The notes under the pieces: generated by a model
Seen by the model: the letters and a program-made list of their open reading frames with translations, nothing else
Told to the model about the DNA's origin: nothing
Database searches by the model: none
NCBI GenBank assembly: GCA_035353175.1
Contig: DAOPZC010000004.1
Coordinates: 140,548-204,547, forward strand
Origin: DAOPZC01 sp035353175
GTDB lineage: Bacteria > Verrucomicrobiota > Kiritimatiellia > RFP12 > UBA1067
DNA length: 64,000 nt
Direction: 5' to 3'
Shown: positions 8,772 through 18,111 of the stretch, piece by piece
How positions within the stretch are numbered: position 1 is the stretch's first letter
Layout of the letters: every line of letters begins with the position of its first letter
Translations under genes and position numbers: made by a program

Positions 8772-10052
8772 ATGCCGAATACGATTTTGGTGGGTGCGCA
8801 GTGGGGCGATGAGGGTAAAGGAAAGGTAATCGATGTCCTGACGTCTCAAGCGGATGTGATCGTGAGGTATCAGGGTGGCAGCAACGCAGGGCACACGGTC
8901 ATTACAGGCGGGAAGAAATATGTGTTGCACCTGATTCCATCCGGCATCCTGCACCCGGGGAAGCAGTGCGTGATCGGTAACGGCGTGGTGATGGACCCGT
9001 TTGATCTCATACAGGAGATCTGCGGGTTGAGAGAGCAGGGCATTGAGCCGGCAGGGCGGCTGTTTATCAGTGACCGGACCCACATGGTCATGAAGTGGCA
9101 TCGCGCCCTCGATGCGGCGGATGAGGCGCGTCGTTCCCAGTCGAAGAAGATCGGTACTACCGGCCGCGGCATTGGTCCAGCCTATGGCGCGAAGATGGGG
9201 CGCTCCGGCGTGCGTGTTGGTGACATGCTCAGCCCTGCCTTTCTTGAGACCGTGAAAGCCAGCACTGCGGAGGCCAACGAGACGTTGTCCGCGTGGAACG
9301 CGCCGACGCTGGACGCGGGCGAACTGGTCAAGAATTACGCGGAGGTTGCCAAGACCTTGGCGCCGTATATCACCGATACGGTCGCGTTCGTGAACGAGGC
9401 TGATCGCGCGGGTAAAAGCATCCTGCTCGAGGGCGCGCAGGGTACGATGCTTGACATCGATTTCGGAACTTATCCGTTTGTCACGTCGTCTAACCCGACC
9501 TCCGGCGGCGCATGTACGGGCTCGGGACTTTCGCCGCGTCGCATCGATCGGGTCGTCGGCGTAATCAAATGCTACACGACGCGCGTGGGTGCTGGACCTT
9601 TCCCCACCGAACTGACGGATGCCACGGGCGAGCACTTGCGGCAGAGAGGCGGCGAGTTTGGTGCCACCACCGGGCGCCCGCGTCGTTGCGGCTGGTTCGA
9701 CGCAGTGGTAGGGCGTTATTCTGCGATGGTGAACGGCGTCGATTTTTGGGCTTTGACCAAGCTGGATGTGTTGGATGAGCAACCGGTGGTCAAGATCTGT
9801 ACCGCCTACCAGCGCGATGATGGCAAGCGTTATGAGACGTTCCCCGCCGACCTGAGCGTGTTGGAGCGGTGCACCCCGGTTTACGAAGAGATGCCGGGAT
9901 GGAAAACCCCGACCAGTCATATCACACGGTATGAGGACTTGCCGCTGAAGGCGCGGGCCTATGTTGAGCGCCTCGTGGCCCTGATCGGCGGCCGGATGGG
10001 CATCTTATCTGTCGGTCCCGCACGCGAAACCACGTTGCGGATGGGATTATAG
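8772..10052 (+). CDS. purA: Adenylosuccinate synthetase
   Basis: Joins IMP and aspartate with GTP to give adenylosuccinate, the first step from IMP to AMP, in the cytoplasm. The protein is 426 aa, as expected. The GTP-binding loop WGDEGKGK (residues 11-18) carries the catalytic Asp13, and His41 is in GSNAGHTVI. Other family blocks seen are GTTGRGIGPAY, EGAQGTMLDIDFGTYPFVTSS and TTGRPRRCGW. The frame opens at TTG 8760, but I use ATG 8772 because GGGAG precedes it and the family N-terminus starts there. It has its own promoter and leads the + strand block; 39 bp separate it from uppS. Confidence 0.97.
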   Translation: MPNTILVGAQWGDEGKGKVIDVLTSQADVIVRYQGGSNAGHTVITGGKKYVLHLIPSGILHPGKQCVIGNGVVMDPFDLIQEICGLREQGIEPAGRLFISDRTHMVMKWHRALDAADEARRSQSKKIGTTGRGIGPAYGAKMGRSGVRVGDMLSPAFLETVKASTAEANETLSAWNAPTLDAGELVKNYAEVAKTLAPYITDTVAFVNEADRAGKSILLEGAQGTMLDIDFGTYPFVTSSNPTSGGACTGSGLSPRRIDRVVGVIKCYTTRVGAGPFPTELTDATGEHLRQRGGEFGATTGRPRRCGWFDAVVGRYSAMVNGVDFWALTKLDVLDEQPVVKICTAYQRDDGKRYETFPADLSVLERCTPVYEEMPGWKTPTSHITRYEDLPLKARAYVERLVALIGGRMGILSVGPARETTLRMGL

Positions 10053-10091
10053 CAGTTCGGACTGACGAAGCAGGCGACGCACATCACAATC

Positions 10092-10835
10092 ATGGGGACT
10101 GACTCGAACAGAGTGCCGGCGCACATTGCCATCATCATGGACGGCAATGGGCGTTGGGCGACGTTGCGCGGTAAACCGCGCTTGGCCGGGCATGAGGCCG
10201 GTTCCGAAACGGTGCGCTGCGTGCTCAACTATTGCCTCGATGCCGGCGTCCGGTATTTGACGTTGTATGCATTCAGCACCGAGAATTGGTTTCGTCCGCA
10301 GGAAGAAGTTTTGGGCCTGATGTCGCTGTTGGGCGCGTTCATCAAGAAATACGAACAGGAACTGATCGATCGGCAAGTGAGGCTGCGCGTCATTGGGCGC
10401 AGGGAAGATCTCTCAGAAACTCTGCAAAGCGTCTTGGCGCGCCTGGAACGGGAAACGGCGCAATTCGAACGTCAATTGATTATTGCCCTGAGTTACAGCG
10501 GGCGTAGCGAGTTGGCCCGGGCAGCCCGTTTGATAGCGGAAGAGGTGCGGAGCGGGACGCTTTCGCCTGAGGCGGTGGACGAGGCTGCCATCGCTTCACG
10601 ACTGTACGCGCCGGACGTGCCTGACCCCGACCTCATAATTCGGACCAGCGGCGAAATGCGGATCAGCAATTTTTTGCTGTGGCAGAGCGCGTACAGCGAG
10701 TTTTATGTGACACCGGTTCTGTGGCCCGATTTCAGACAAGATTCTTTCGATGCGGCTTTAGCCGCCTATGCTAAACGCGATCGCCGTTTCGGCGGCGTTA
10801 AAATCGCCGATGCACGGGAGGTCCCTTCGTGTTGA
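10092..10835 (+). CDS. uppS: Isoprenyl transferase (undecaprenyl diphosphate synthase)
   Basis: Cis-prenyltransferase that extends farnesyl diphosphate with isopentenyl units to the C55 carrier used for cell wall and glycan assembly. 247 aa. The catalytic Asp is in HIAIIMDGNGRWA near the N-terminus. GHEAGSETV, LYAFSTENWFRP and the C-terminal PDLIIRTSGEMRISNFLLWQ are family signatures. The end overlaps the start of cdsA by 7 bp. Its substrates come from the MEP pathway, whose genes dxr and ispG lie two and four genes downstream. Confidence 0.97.
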   Translation: MGTDSNRVPAHIAIIMDGNGRWATLRGKPRLAGHEAGSETVRCVLNYCLDAGVRYLTLYAFSTENWFRPQEEVLGLMSLLGAFIKKYEQELIDRQVRLRVIGRREDLSETLQSVLARLERETAQFERQLIIALSYSGRSELARAARLIAEEVRSGTLSPEAVDEAAIASRLYAPDVPDPDLIIRTSGEMRISNFLLWQSAYSEFYVTPVLWPDFRQDSFDAALAAYAKRDRRFGGVKIADAREVPSC

Positions 10836-11734
10836 TCCGTAGAATTACTGCTGGTGTTCTGGTCGGAGCGGCATGGTTGTTCGGGTTGTGTTACATGCCC
10901 GGATGGATGCTGTTCGTCGTGTTGCTGCTGATGTCGTGCGTCTGTCAGAACGAGTTCTACCAGATGATGAAACGCAACGGACATCCGGTTAGCCGCAACT
11001 GCGGCATGGCCATGGGCATCGTCTGGCTAGCCGCGTGTTACGCGTTTCCGCCGTATGCTGCGCGTGAACTTCCGATGGGGCATCAGTTCGAAACGTTGGT
11101 GTTGGCCGTTTTGGTGTTCGCATTGCTTTTGCGCGTGCTGTTCGACTCGCGCATCCAGAAACCGGTCGAGCATATTGGCGTAACCTTGCTGGGCTTCTTT
11201 TATCTGCCGTTCATGCTGAGCTTCTTCATCCGGTTGGCGCAGTGGGGAGCGGACGAAATGTTTGAGATTCCCTGCGCGCGTGGGGGTGTGTATTTGGCGG
11301 CGTATATGGCGGCCGTCGTAAAATTCAGCGATGTGGGCGCGTTCGCGGTCGGCGTAACAATCGGCAAACACAAGATGTTTCCGCGCATTTCGCCGAAAAA
11401 GTCGTGGGAGGGGTTCGTTGGCGGCATCCTCGCGTCCATGGCGGTGAGCCTGGCAATGGTCGAAGCCGCGAAACACTTCACGTGTCTGCCGGGTGGACCG
11501 CTGCAGGAACTGAACGCCGTTCACGCGCTGATGCTCGGTTTGGTTTTGGGATTGGTGGGGGTCTTGGGTGATTTGATCGAGTCCATGTTCAAGCGCTCTG
11601 CCAACATCAAAGACTCTGCAGGGCTCTTGCCCGGCATGGGCGGCATCCTGGACATGTTCGACAGCCTGACCTTCACGCCCGCGGTCCTTTATTTCTATCT
11701 GGCTTGGTTTGTTGGACAAACGGTGGCAATATGA
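10829..11734 (+). CDS. cdsA: Phosphatidate cytidylyltransferase
   Basis: Integral membrane enzyme that makes CDP-diacylglycerol from CTP and phosphatidic acid for phospholipid synthesis. 301 aa with about eight hydrophobic spans. The CDS signature is complete: PRISPKKSWEGFVGGI, then GVLGDLIESMFKR and IKDSAGLLPGMGGILDMFDS. The GTG start at 10829 is preceded by GGGAGG and overlaps the uppS stop by 7 bp. The stop overlaps dxr as ATGA, so translation of uppS, cdsA and dxr is probably coupled. Confidence 0.97.
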   Translation: MLIRRITAGVLVGAAWLFGLCYMPGWMLFVVLLLMSCVCQNEFYQMMKRNGHPVSRNCGMAMGIVWLAACYAFPPYAARELPMGHQFETLVLAVLVFALLLRVLFDSRIQKPVEHIGVTLLGFFYLPFMLSFFIRLAQWGADEMFEIPCARGGVYLAAYMAAVVKFSDVGAFAVGVTIGKHKMFPRISPKKSWEGFVGGILASMAVSLAMVEAAKHFTCLPGGPLQELNAVHALMLGLVLGLVGVLGDLIESMFKRSANIKDSAGLLPGMGGILDMFDSLTFTPAVLYFYLAWFVGQTVAI

Positions 11735-12933
11735 GGTCGGTCGTCATACTCGGAAGCACCGGTTCGATCGGAGAGAACACCCTGAAAGTTGCCGAAACGT
11801 TGCCTGCGGCCGTACGGGTGGTCGGGCTTGCGACGCGGAGCAAAGTGACGCGCGTGATTGACCAGGCGTTGCAGTTCGGGGTGGGGGTCATCGCCGTCGA
11901 GAATCTCGATGCTGCGCGCGAAGCGGAAACGTTGGCGCGACCTCATGGCATTTCTGTGTGGGCGGGAGCCGAAGGTGTTTCGGCGCTGGCCTCTCTGGCG
12001 GAGGCAGACACCGTTTTGTGCGCCCTCGTGGGGCTCGCCGGGCTGCGACCTGTGCTTTCGGCATTGGCGGCAGGTCACGACGTTGCACTGGCCACGAAAG
12101 AAGTTTTGGTTTCTGCCGGCGAGTTGGTCATGCGGCGGAGGGCGGAAGCCGGCGTGAGTCTTTTGCCGGTTGACAGCGAACACAGCGCGTTGTTCCAGTG
12201 TTTACAGTCGCCCGTTTACACCCCTGCCTGCGTGCGGCGTTGCGATGACGGACTGAGGGCTGAAGACCGTGTGGCCAGTCTCGTCCTGACGGCTTCTGGC
12301 GGCCCCTTTGCGACCCATCCCGACACGGATTTCGAACGCGTCACAACGGAACAGGCATTAGCCCATCCTCGGTGGTGCATGGGCCGTAAGGTGACGATCG
12401 ACTCCGCGACGATGATGAACAAAGGGCTTGAAATTCTGGAGGCACGCTGGCTCTTCAACATTCCGGTCCAGAAAATCGGCGTGGTGGTCCATCCGGAGAG
12501 CATCGTGCATTCTCTGGTGACTTTTGTGGACGGGTCGCTGATGGCCCAACTCTCATTACCGGATATGCGTTTTCCGATCCAATACGCGTTGACGTGGCCG
12601 GACCGCCTGGCCGCACCGATGCCGGTTCTTGATCTTGTGCAACAAAAGAACCTGACGTTTATTGCTCCGGACGAAACGCGGTTCCCGTGTTTGCAGTTGG
12701 TCAAGGATGCGGCACAGACGGGCGGAACCATGCCTGCTGTCCTGAATGCGGCAGATGAAGTGGCTGTTGAGGCGTTCTTAGGCGGGCACATTCCGTTCGC
12801 CGGAATCTGGCGGACCGTGGAGCGGGTGATGTCAGCCCATTCCGTGCAGCCGTGTACAGGCTTTGAGACTGTTTTCGAAGCGGACGCTTGGGCACGGCAA
12901 CTGGCGTCCGAGGCTTGCGGTTTACAGAAATAA
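11731..12933 (+). CDS. dxr: 1-deoxy-D-xylulose 5-phosphate reductoisomerase
   Basis: Second step of the MEP pathway: rearranges and reduces DXP to MEP with NADPH and a divalent metal. 400 aa from ATG 11731, which overlaps the cdsA stop (ATGA). Motifs: NADPH loop GSTGSIG at residues 7-13, ATKEVLVSAGELV, the metal-binding PVDSEHSALFQCL, the LTASGGPF flap, and NKGLEILEARWLF with VVVHPESIVHSLV. There is no frameshift. It lies 57 bp before rseP. Confidence 0.97.
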   Translation: MRSVVILGSTGSIGENTLKVAETLPAAVRVVGLATRSKVTRVIDQALQFGVGVIAVENLDAAREAETLARPHGISVWAGAEGVSALASLAEADTVLCALVGLAGLRPVLSALAAGHDVALATKEVLVSAGELVMRRRAEAGVSLLPVDSEHSALFQCLQSPVYTPACVRRCDDGLRAEDRVASLVLTASGGPFATHPDTDFERVTTEQALAHPRWCMGRKVTIDSATMMNKGLEILEARWLFNIPVQKIGVVVHPESIVHSLVTFVDGSLMAQLSLPDMRFPIQYALTWPDRLAAPMPVLDLVQQKNLTFIAPDETRFPCLQLVKDAAQTGGTMPAVLNAADEVAVEAFLGGHIPFAGIWRTVERVMSAHSVQPCTGFETVFEADAWARQLASEACGLQK

Positions 12934-12990
12934 TGAGTGAGTTTTCGGTGTGTTTACGGACAAATCACTGCAGGGAACAGGTATAAAACG

Positions 12991-14418
12991 ATGGAATTAG
13001 TTTGGTCGATTTTGGCAGGCATCTGCGTTGCGCTGTTGTTCAGCTTGGCAATCTTCATCCATGAGTTTGGGCACTTCCTGTCCGCCCGCTGGCTAGGACT
13101 GCAGGTCGACGCGTTCGCGATCGGCTTTGGCCCTGCCCTGTGGAAACGCACTGTCAACGGGATAGAATACAAAATAGGATGTATTCCTTTCGGCGGTTAT
13201 GTGGCATTACCGCAACTCGACCCATCCGGCATGGAGAAGGTACAAGGCGATAATCATGGGGATAAGGAGAGCACGCTGGACCTGCCAGACATCGCGCCTT
13301 GGAAGCGGATCGTGGTGGCTTTCGCCGGCCCCTTTGGGAATATCGTGTTGGCGGTTTTTCTGGCCTATTTGCTTTTTTTCTCGCCCGGCGTGAAGACGGG
13401 CGTGGTCGATACGCGGCTGGGTTCGGTTGAGGAATCGTCCGATGCCTGGAAGGTGGGGCTTCGTGCCGGCGACCGTATCTTGACAGTGAACGGTAAAACG
13501 GTCAAGACATGGACCGACTTGCAGGTGGAAAACCAACTGGCGGGGGAATCCGGACATGCCAAGTTCGGCATTCTGCGGGGAGCGGAGCGGCTCGAGTTCG
13601 AACTCTCTTTCCAGACCAACAACCTTGTCGGGTTACGGGTGTTGGAAGGGGTCCATCCCGAAATGCTCTGTATTGTCTCAAGTGTCGTGCCCGGGTCACC
13701 GGCAGAAAAAAGCGGCCTCCGTTCCAATGATGTCATCCAGGCGATCGGCAACATTCCTGTCTGCGGCGCATACCATTTTTCATCCCTCATTAAGCAGAAT
13801 GGCGGCATCGAGGCGCTGTTGACGATCAAACGTGGGGCCGAACAGTTCAATGTGACCGTGACCCCTCGATACGACAGGAATGAAGACCGGCACCTGATTG
13901 GAATTCGGCCGCGCGACGGAATGGAGCGCGTGAAAGGGTGGATGATGTATCGCGATCCTTGGCAGCAGTTGAAGTGGGATTCCTTGTCGGTGGTGCGCGT
14001 GTTGCAGGCAATGGTGACGCCCAAGGAATTCAAGGCCGTCGCAAAAAATGTCGGCGGCCCGGTCGCCATCGTGCTGGGGCTCTACGATACGGTGCGCGGC
14101 GACCTGATGGACGGGTTTGGGTTCTTGCGCATGATCTGCGTGAACCTCGCGATCCTGAATCTTTTGCCGCTGCCGGTCTTGGACGGCGGACACATTCTCT
14201 TCGCTTTGTTCGAGATTGTCACACGCCGTAAGCCGCATCCCAAAGTGGTTGCGGTTTTGGTCAACGCCTGTGCCGTCTTGCTGATTGGATTGATGGCTCT
14301 ACTGGTCTATAGCGATATCGCCAAACGCGTGAAACTCAACAAAGCGTTGCGGTCACTGGAACGTGAAGCGACGGCACGTGAAACGGTCACAAATGCGCCC
14401 GCTGCGACTCAGCCGTAA
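12991..14418 (+). CDS. rseP: RseP-type site-2 intramembrane metalloprotease
   Basis: Membrane-embedded zinc protease (M50) that cuts anti-sigma factors or remnant signal peptides. From ATG 12991 it has 475 aa. The frame opens at 12937, but the family begins with the hydrophobic MELVWSILAG. The zinc motif HEFGH is at residues 24-28 within the first span. Two PDZ-like domains follow (about 130-310), and the second metal site NLLPLPVLDGG lies near residue 400 before the last spans. It sits between dxr and ispG, the common order in many bacteria. The C-terminal tail is polar and Thr/Ala-rich. Confidence 0.95.
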   Translation: MELVWSILAGICVALLFSLAIFIHEFGHFLSARWLGLQVDAFAIGFGPALWKRTVNGIEYKIGCIPFGGYVALPQLDPSGMEKVQGDNHGDKESTLDLPDIAPWKRIVVAFAGPFGNIVLAVFLAYLLFFSPGVKTGVVDTRLGSVEESSDAWKVGLRAGDRILTVNGKTVKTWTDLQVENQLAGESGHAKFGILRGAERLEFELSFQTNNLVGLRVLEGVHPEMLCIVSSVVPGSPAEKSGLRSNDVIQAIGNIPVCGAYHFSSLIKQNGGIEALLTIKRGAEQFNVTVTPRYDRNEDRHLIGIRPRDGMERVKGWMMYRDPWQQLKWDSLSVVRVLQAMVTPKEFKAVAKNVGGPVAIVLGLYDTVRGDLMDGFGFLRMICVNLAILNLLPLPVLDGGHILFALFEIVTRRKPHPKVVAVLVNACAVLLIGLMALLVYSDIAKRVKLNKALRSLEREATARETVTNAPAATQP

Positions 14419-14437
14419 CGGGGGAGGTTTAAGCTGA

Positions 14438-15517
14438 ATGCTACGGCCCCGAACAGAGACCCGGCGGATTATGGTCGGATCTGTGGCGATTGGCAGCGGA
14501 GCCCCGGTCAGTGTGCAGACTATGGCCAACGCGCATCCGCACGATGCTGCCGCCCTTCTGCGCCAGATCGACGAGGCCGCCGACTTCGGGTGCGATATTG
14601 TGCGGTTGACAGTTCCCGACCAGACTGCGGCGGAAGTGTTCAAGCAGGTACGGGCGAAGTCTCTCGTGCCTTTGGTGGCTGATATCCATTTTGACTACCG
14701 GTTAGCCTTGGCCGCCTTAGATGCAGGTGCCGACGGATTGCGCATCAACCCTGGCAATATTGGCGGGCCAGATTGTGTGCGCGCAGTGGTCAATGCGGCT
14801 CGAACACGCAGGGTGCCGATCCGCATCGGCGTGAACGGCGGCTCACTCGAAAAGGACATCCTCGCAAAATACGGATCAGCGACACCGGAAGCGCTAGTTG
14901 AGAGCGCATTGCACCATGTTGCGTTTTTGGAAGCAGAGGACTACCGCGAGATCAAAATCTCTGTTAAAGCATCGGATGTGCCGCGCACCCTTGCGGCCTA
15001 CCGGTTGCTGTCCGAGCAGACCGTCTATCCTTTACACCTCGGCGTGACCGAAGCAGGCACCTTTATCCCCGGAACCGTCCGTTCCTGCGTGGCGATTGGA
15101 GCACTGCTGTTGGAGGGCATCGGCGACACAATTCGTGTTTCCCTCACCGACGCGCCCGCCAAGGAGGTCCGAATTGGAGTGGAATTGCTTCGCAGCGTTG
15201 GTCTGCGGGTGCCCGGGGCTGCCGTCACATCATGTCCGACTTGCGGCAGGACACGTGTTGATGTGGTCGGACTGGCGACACGTGTAGAGGAAAGGCTGGA
15301 GCGTTTTTATCGCGAACACCCCGGTGCGGCACGGCCGCATGTGGCGGTGATGGGGTGCATTGTGAACGGCCCCGGTGAAGCCAAGAATGCAGATATCGCC
15401 GTCGCCGGCGGCAACCGTAACACCTTCACGCTGTTCATCCGCGGCAAGCGCATCAAGACGTTGCCAGAGTCGGACGCCCTGGAAGCAATCGTCGGGCTCG
15501 TCGAAAGTTGGGCGTGA
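14438..15517 (+). CDS. ispG: (E)-4-hydroxy-3-methylbut-2-enyl-diphosphate synthase
   Basis: MEP pathway step that reductively opens MEcPP to HMBPP with a [4Fe-4S] cluster. 359 aa, the compact bacterial form with an N-terminal TIM barrel and C-terminal cluster domain. Cluster cysteines are in SCPTCGRTRVDV and MGCIVNGPGEAKNADI. The N-terminal block TRRIMVGSVAIGSGAPVSVQ is typical. GGGAGG is about 9 bases before the ATG. It is the last gene of the + strand block and runs toward the lipoprotein gene at 15533, with only 15 bp between the stops and no obvious terminator hairpin. Confidence 0.97.
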   Translation: MLRPRTETRRIMVGSVAIGSGAPVSVQTMANAHPHDAAALLRQIDEAADFGCDIVRLTVPDQTAAEVFKQVRAKSLVPLVADIHFDYRLALAALDAGADGLRINPGNIGGPDCVRAVVNAARTRRVPIRIGVNGGSLEKDILAKYGSATPEALVESALHHVAFLEAEDYREIKISVKASDVPRTLAAYRLLSEQTVYPLHLGVTEAGTFIPGTVRSCVAIGALLLEGIGDTIRVSLTDAPAKEVRIGVELLRSVGLRVPGAAVTSCPTCGRTRVDVVGLATRVEERLERFYREHPGAARPHVAVMGCIVNGPGEAKNADIAVAGGNRNTFTLFIRGKRIKTLPESDALEAIVGLVESWA

Positions 15518-15532
15518 GGCGGCGCGGAGTTC

Positions 15533-17122
15533 TTACAACCCCATCGTTTTCGTCTCCTCTTTCAGGAGCCTCATGGCTTCAGCATCATTAGCTGCCTTTT
15601 CGAGCGCGATTTTGAAATATGCCTTGGCTTCAGCATGCGCCTTCTCGGCTTCAACCTTGTCGGGAATGGCGGCGAAAATCCCGGCGATACGATTTGCGTT
15701 GCGGCCGAGGATCCATTCGCGGCTGTATGCGATGCCGCTTGTGGGATCGAACTCCTCTTTCTGGTCGGACGAAATCCAGGCGTTCATGAACTCGCGGAAA
15801 TATTGGATCGCTTCCCGTGGTTTCTTTTGGGCCATGGCACGGTGCGCTTTGACCTTGGGAAGTGACATGTCGTGCCAAAGCTTATCTTTGCCAGGTATCC
15901 CCTGTTCCAGCATATGAATCGCGAGATCAAAATTGTCGGTGATAAACGCGCCATCAAGGATCTTGACCTTAATGTTGTTAACCGTGGTCTGGTCCGAACA
16001 GACCGCAAGAATGCGCTCTCCCAACGAACAGAGCCTTCTGATCAGATCAAGATCGTCGACCATCTCATAAAAATAGCGATCAAACAAATTTCCGACCTGA
16101 ACGGGAGACACCTTCGCGTTGAGCAATGCGTCAAGGCGCTCGGGCAATACTTTCTTGCTGCCTGCCACTCCGCTTTCTACCCAAATTCGCGAGGCATAAT
16201 TCACCGCGTTCGTCTTATCAATCGCATTGAAGACCATCTGCTTACTGAGCATTTCAACAAGATCGGTCTTGCCGCTCTTTTGTATCGTTGAAAAAACGAC
16301 TCGCGACAACTTTGCCAGTTGCGCATCGGGCAACTGAACAACGCATGCGTCAAAAGCGGGAGGCAACTTGGCCCAATCTTTAGCCGCAAGGACGCACCGG
16401 ACCGACAGGGTGACCAACAAATCGCGATAGAGGGGCGAGTCTATTTTTTTGTCCTCAAGATATCGGATGAGGGGCGCTACGAATGCGTATTGACTTGATT
16501 CAGCCAATCCCCCGAGCGCCTGCTGCAGAATGGCCACGGCATCTTCAGGCTTAAGCGTGGTGAGAATGGCATCAAGATCCTTTTCTGCCCCTTTCTGGTC
16601 AACCATGGCCAACGAGGCGGACAACTGCCAATTCAAGACCTGGCCACGCAAATCGGCAGGCAGATCCGCGCCGAGCGCAAGCAGACTCCCGCACCACTTT
16701 CTGATTTCCACATGGCTGTTCCGTTGCTGGTAATGGGTATAAACCTTTTCGAAAACTGCTCGTGCCAGTTCGGGTTCTGCTTTCCATGCCTGAAGAATTA
16801 ATTCACACGCTTTGCTATCTTTGTTCTGCGCCAGCAGGAGGTCTATTTTCTGTGTGAAAAAACGGCCTTTTTGCCCTTGGTATTTCGGGTTGAGCAGTCC
16901 GTTGTCGATCAGTTTCAGGGCCTCATCCGTCTGGCTTGACGCTTGCAATTCCTGCACCCGCGTAAAAAGCGAATCAATCTCTTGGTTCAGCAATGCCGTC
17001 CGTGCGGCAATCTTTTCGTTTGACGGCTTACACCCCATCGTAAAAAAAAGAGGCGTTCCGACGATCAAGGCCAAACACAAACAACACGACCCCGCAAGCT
17101 GCTTTGCCGTCAATTTCATCAT
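15533..17122 (-). CDS. Helical-repeat lipoprotein of unknown function
   Basis: 529 aa, not recognised. The start at 17122 (ATGATG) is chosen for its AAAGGAG ribosome binding site and the signal peptide right after it. A hydrophobic stretch ends in FFTMGC-KPS, a non-ideal but plausible lipobox, so the mature protein may be anchored at Cys25. The body is almost all helical, with repeated LxxAxxL and aromatic patterns like TPR/SEL1-type solenoids (EALKLIDNGLLN, KACELILQAWKAEPELA, EAEKAHAEAKAYFKIALEKAANDAEA split over its length). A scaffold role in the periplasm is inference. A promoter is visible just upstream. Confidence 0.6.
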   Translation of the reverse strand: MMKLTAKQLAGSCCLCLALIVGTPLFFTMGCKPSNEKIAARTALLNQEIDSLFTRVQELQASSQTDEALKLIDNGLLNPKYQGQKGRFFTQKIDLLLAQNKDSKACELILQAWKAEPELARAVFEKVYTHYQQRNSHVEIRKWCGSLLALGADLPADLRGQVLNWQLSASLAMVDQKGAEKDLDAILTTLKPEDAVAILQQALGGLAESSQYAFVAPLIRYLEDKKIDSPLYRDLLVTLSVRCVLAAKDWAKLPPAFDACVVQLPDAQLAKLSRVVFSTIQKSGKTDLVEMLSKQMVFNAIDKTNAVNYASRIWVESGVAGSKKVLPERLDALLNAKVSPVQVGNLFDRYFYEMVDDLDLIRRLCSLGERILAVCSDQTTVNNIKVKILDGAFITDNFDLAIHMLEQGIPGKDKLWHDMSLPKVKAHRAMAQKKPREAIQYFREFMNAWISSDQKEEFDPTSGIAYSREWILGRNANRIAGIFAAIPDKVEAEKAHAEAKAYFKIALEKAANDAEAMRLLKEETKTMGL

Positions 17123-17158
17123 TTCCGCTCCTTTAGATTCCTCATTAGCATTTTTTAT

Positions 17159-17188
17159 ACTATACAAACCATGATCCGGTTTGCGCAA
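17159..17188 (-). promoter_or_regulatory. Putative promoter of the lipoprotein gene
   Basis: On the minus strand TTGCGC (17188-17183), 18-bp spacer, TATAGT (17164-17159), ending 36 bp before the ATG at 17122. The 143-bp gap to the esterase gene contains nothing else I can support. Confidence 0.5.
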
Positions 17189-17265
17189 CAGATTTTCCAG
17201 CCGTATCCGTTTCGCGAGACTGGAAGTCAATGGTCTTGTGCAACGGTATTTCTTGCGCGCTTAGC

Positions 17266-18111
17266 TTAACGGTGAAACGTCTGTGAGACAAATTCCAGCA
17301 CCGAAGGAAGCGCTGTGCGCCAATATTCCCATGTATGACCGCCGTCCCGCGTTCGGTATTCATGCGGGATTTGTTTTTCTGCCAAAAAAATGTGCATCCG
17401 CGCGTTGTCGGATGCCAGAAAATCGTCATCGCCGCAGTCGATATAGAAACGGACCGCTTTCTTTTGTTCTTCAGGCAACCGCTTGACCAGCGTGACAGGG
17501 CAGTACCGGTCGAGATAAGCGCTCAGCTGTTCTTCAGATGCGCCAACCTCGTTCAGTTTCATCCGTTTGATCATGGCTTCCCTGTCCCATAGAGCGCCGC
17601 TCAGGGGACAGCTTGACGCGAACAGATCGGGATGCTGCAACGCGTAGATGAAAGAGCCCAGACCTCCCATCGAGAGCCCCGCAACGGCGCGGTATTCCTT
17701 TTTTGTCCGACACCGATAGGTAGCTTCAACATGCGGAATCAATTCTCCAAAGAAATAATCTTCGAACCGGTACACCCCTTTGATGTCATTCATATACCAC
17801 GTGGTTTCCGCATCCGGCATAACGATGATCATAGGCGCTGCACGACCCTCGGCGATCACGCGATCCGCAATGCGTTGCACATCGCCGAATTGGATCCATC
17901 CGGTCTGATCGTCGCTATAGCCATGCAACAAATATAGCACCGGATAACTGCGTTCAGAAGAAACATAACCGTCAGGAAGGTAAACCGCATATTTCATGTC
18001 CTTGGCAAGGATTTCGCTCTTTAAAGTGCGAACGTCAAAAACCTGACTCGAGGCATGAACACATGAAACCGTCATTAGGCCCAAGCGCAGGATATGCCAG
18101 ATGCTTTTCAT
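17266..18111 (-). CDS. Secreted CE1-like esterase (alpha/beta hydrolase)
   Basis: 281 aa from ATG 18111, which overlaps the ahbD stop by 4 bp (ATGA). Signal peptide to about VHASS. Alpha/beta-hydrolase of the esterase D/feruloyl esterase type: YPVLYLLHGYSDDQTGW oxyanion region, nucleophile elbow GLSMGG, a C-terminal Asp within CGDDDFL, and the catalytic His in GGHTWEYW. Relatives hydrolyse acyl or feruloyl esters on xylan or act as acetyl esterases. Its coupling to heme genes is odd functionally and may just reflect a packed operon. Substrate not determinable by eye. Confidence 0.85.
   Translation of the reverse strand: MKSIWHILRLGLMTVSCVHASSQVFDVRTLKSEILAKDMKYAVYLPDGYVSSERSYPVLYLLHGYSDDQTGWIQFGDVQRIADRVIAEGRAAPMIIVMPDAETTWYMNDIKGVYRFEDYFFGELIPHVEATYRCRTKKEYRAVAGLSMGGLGSFIYALQHPDLFASSCPLSGALWDREAMIKRMKLNEVGASEEQLSAYLDRYCPVTLVKRLPEEQKKAVRFYIDCGDDDFLASDNARMHIFLAEKQIPHEYRTRDGGHTWEYWRTALPSVLEFVSQTFHR

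Noticed and set aside
8757..9920. 387-residue minus frame within purA
   Set aside because: Antisense shadow of purA.
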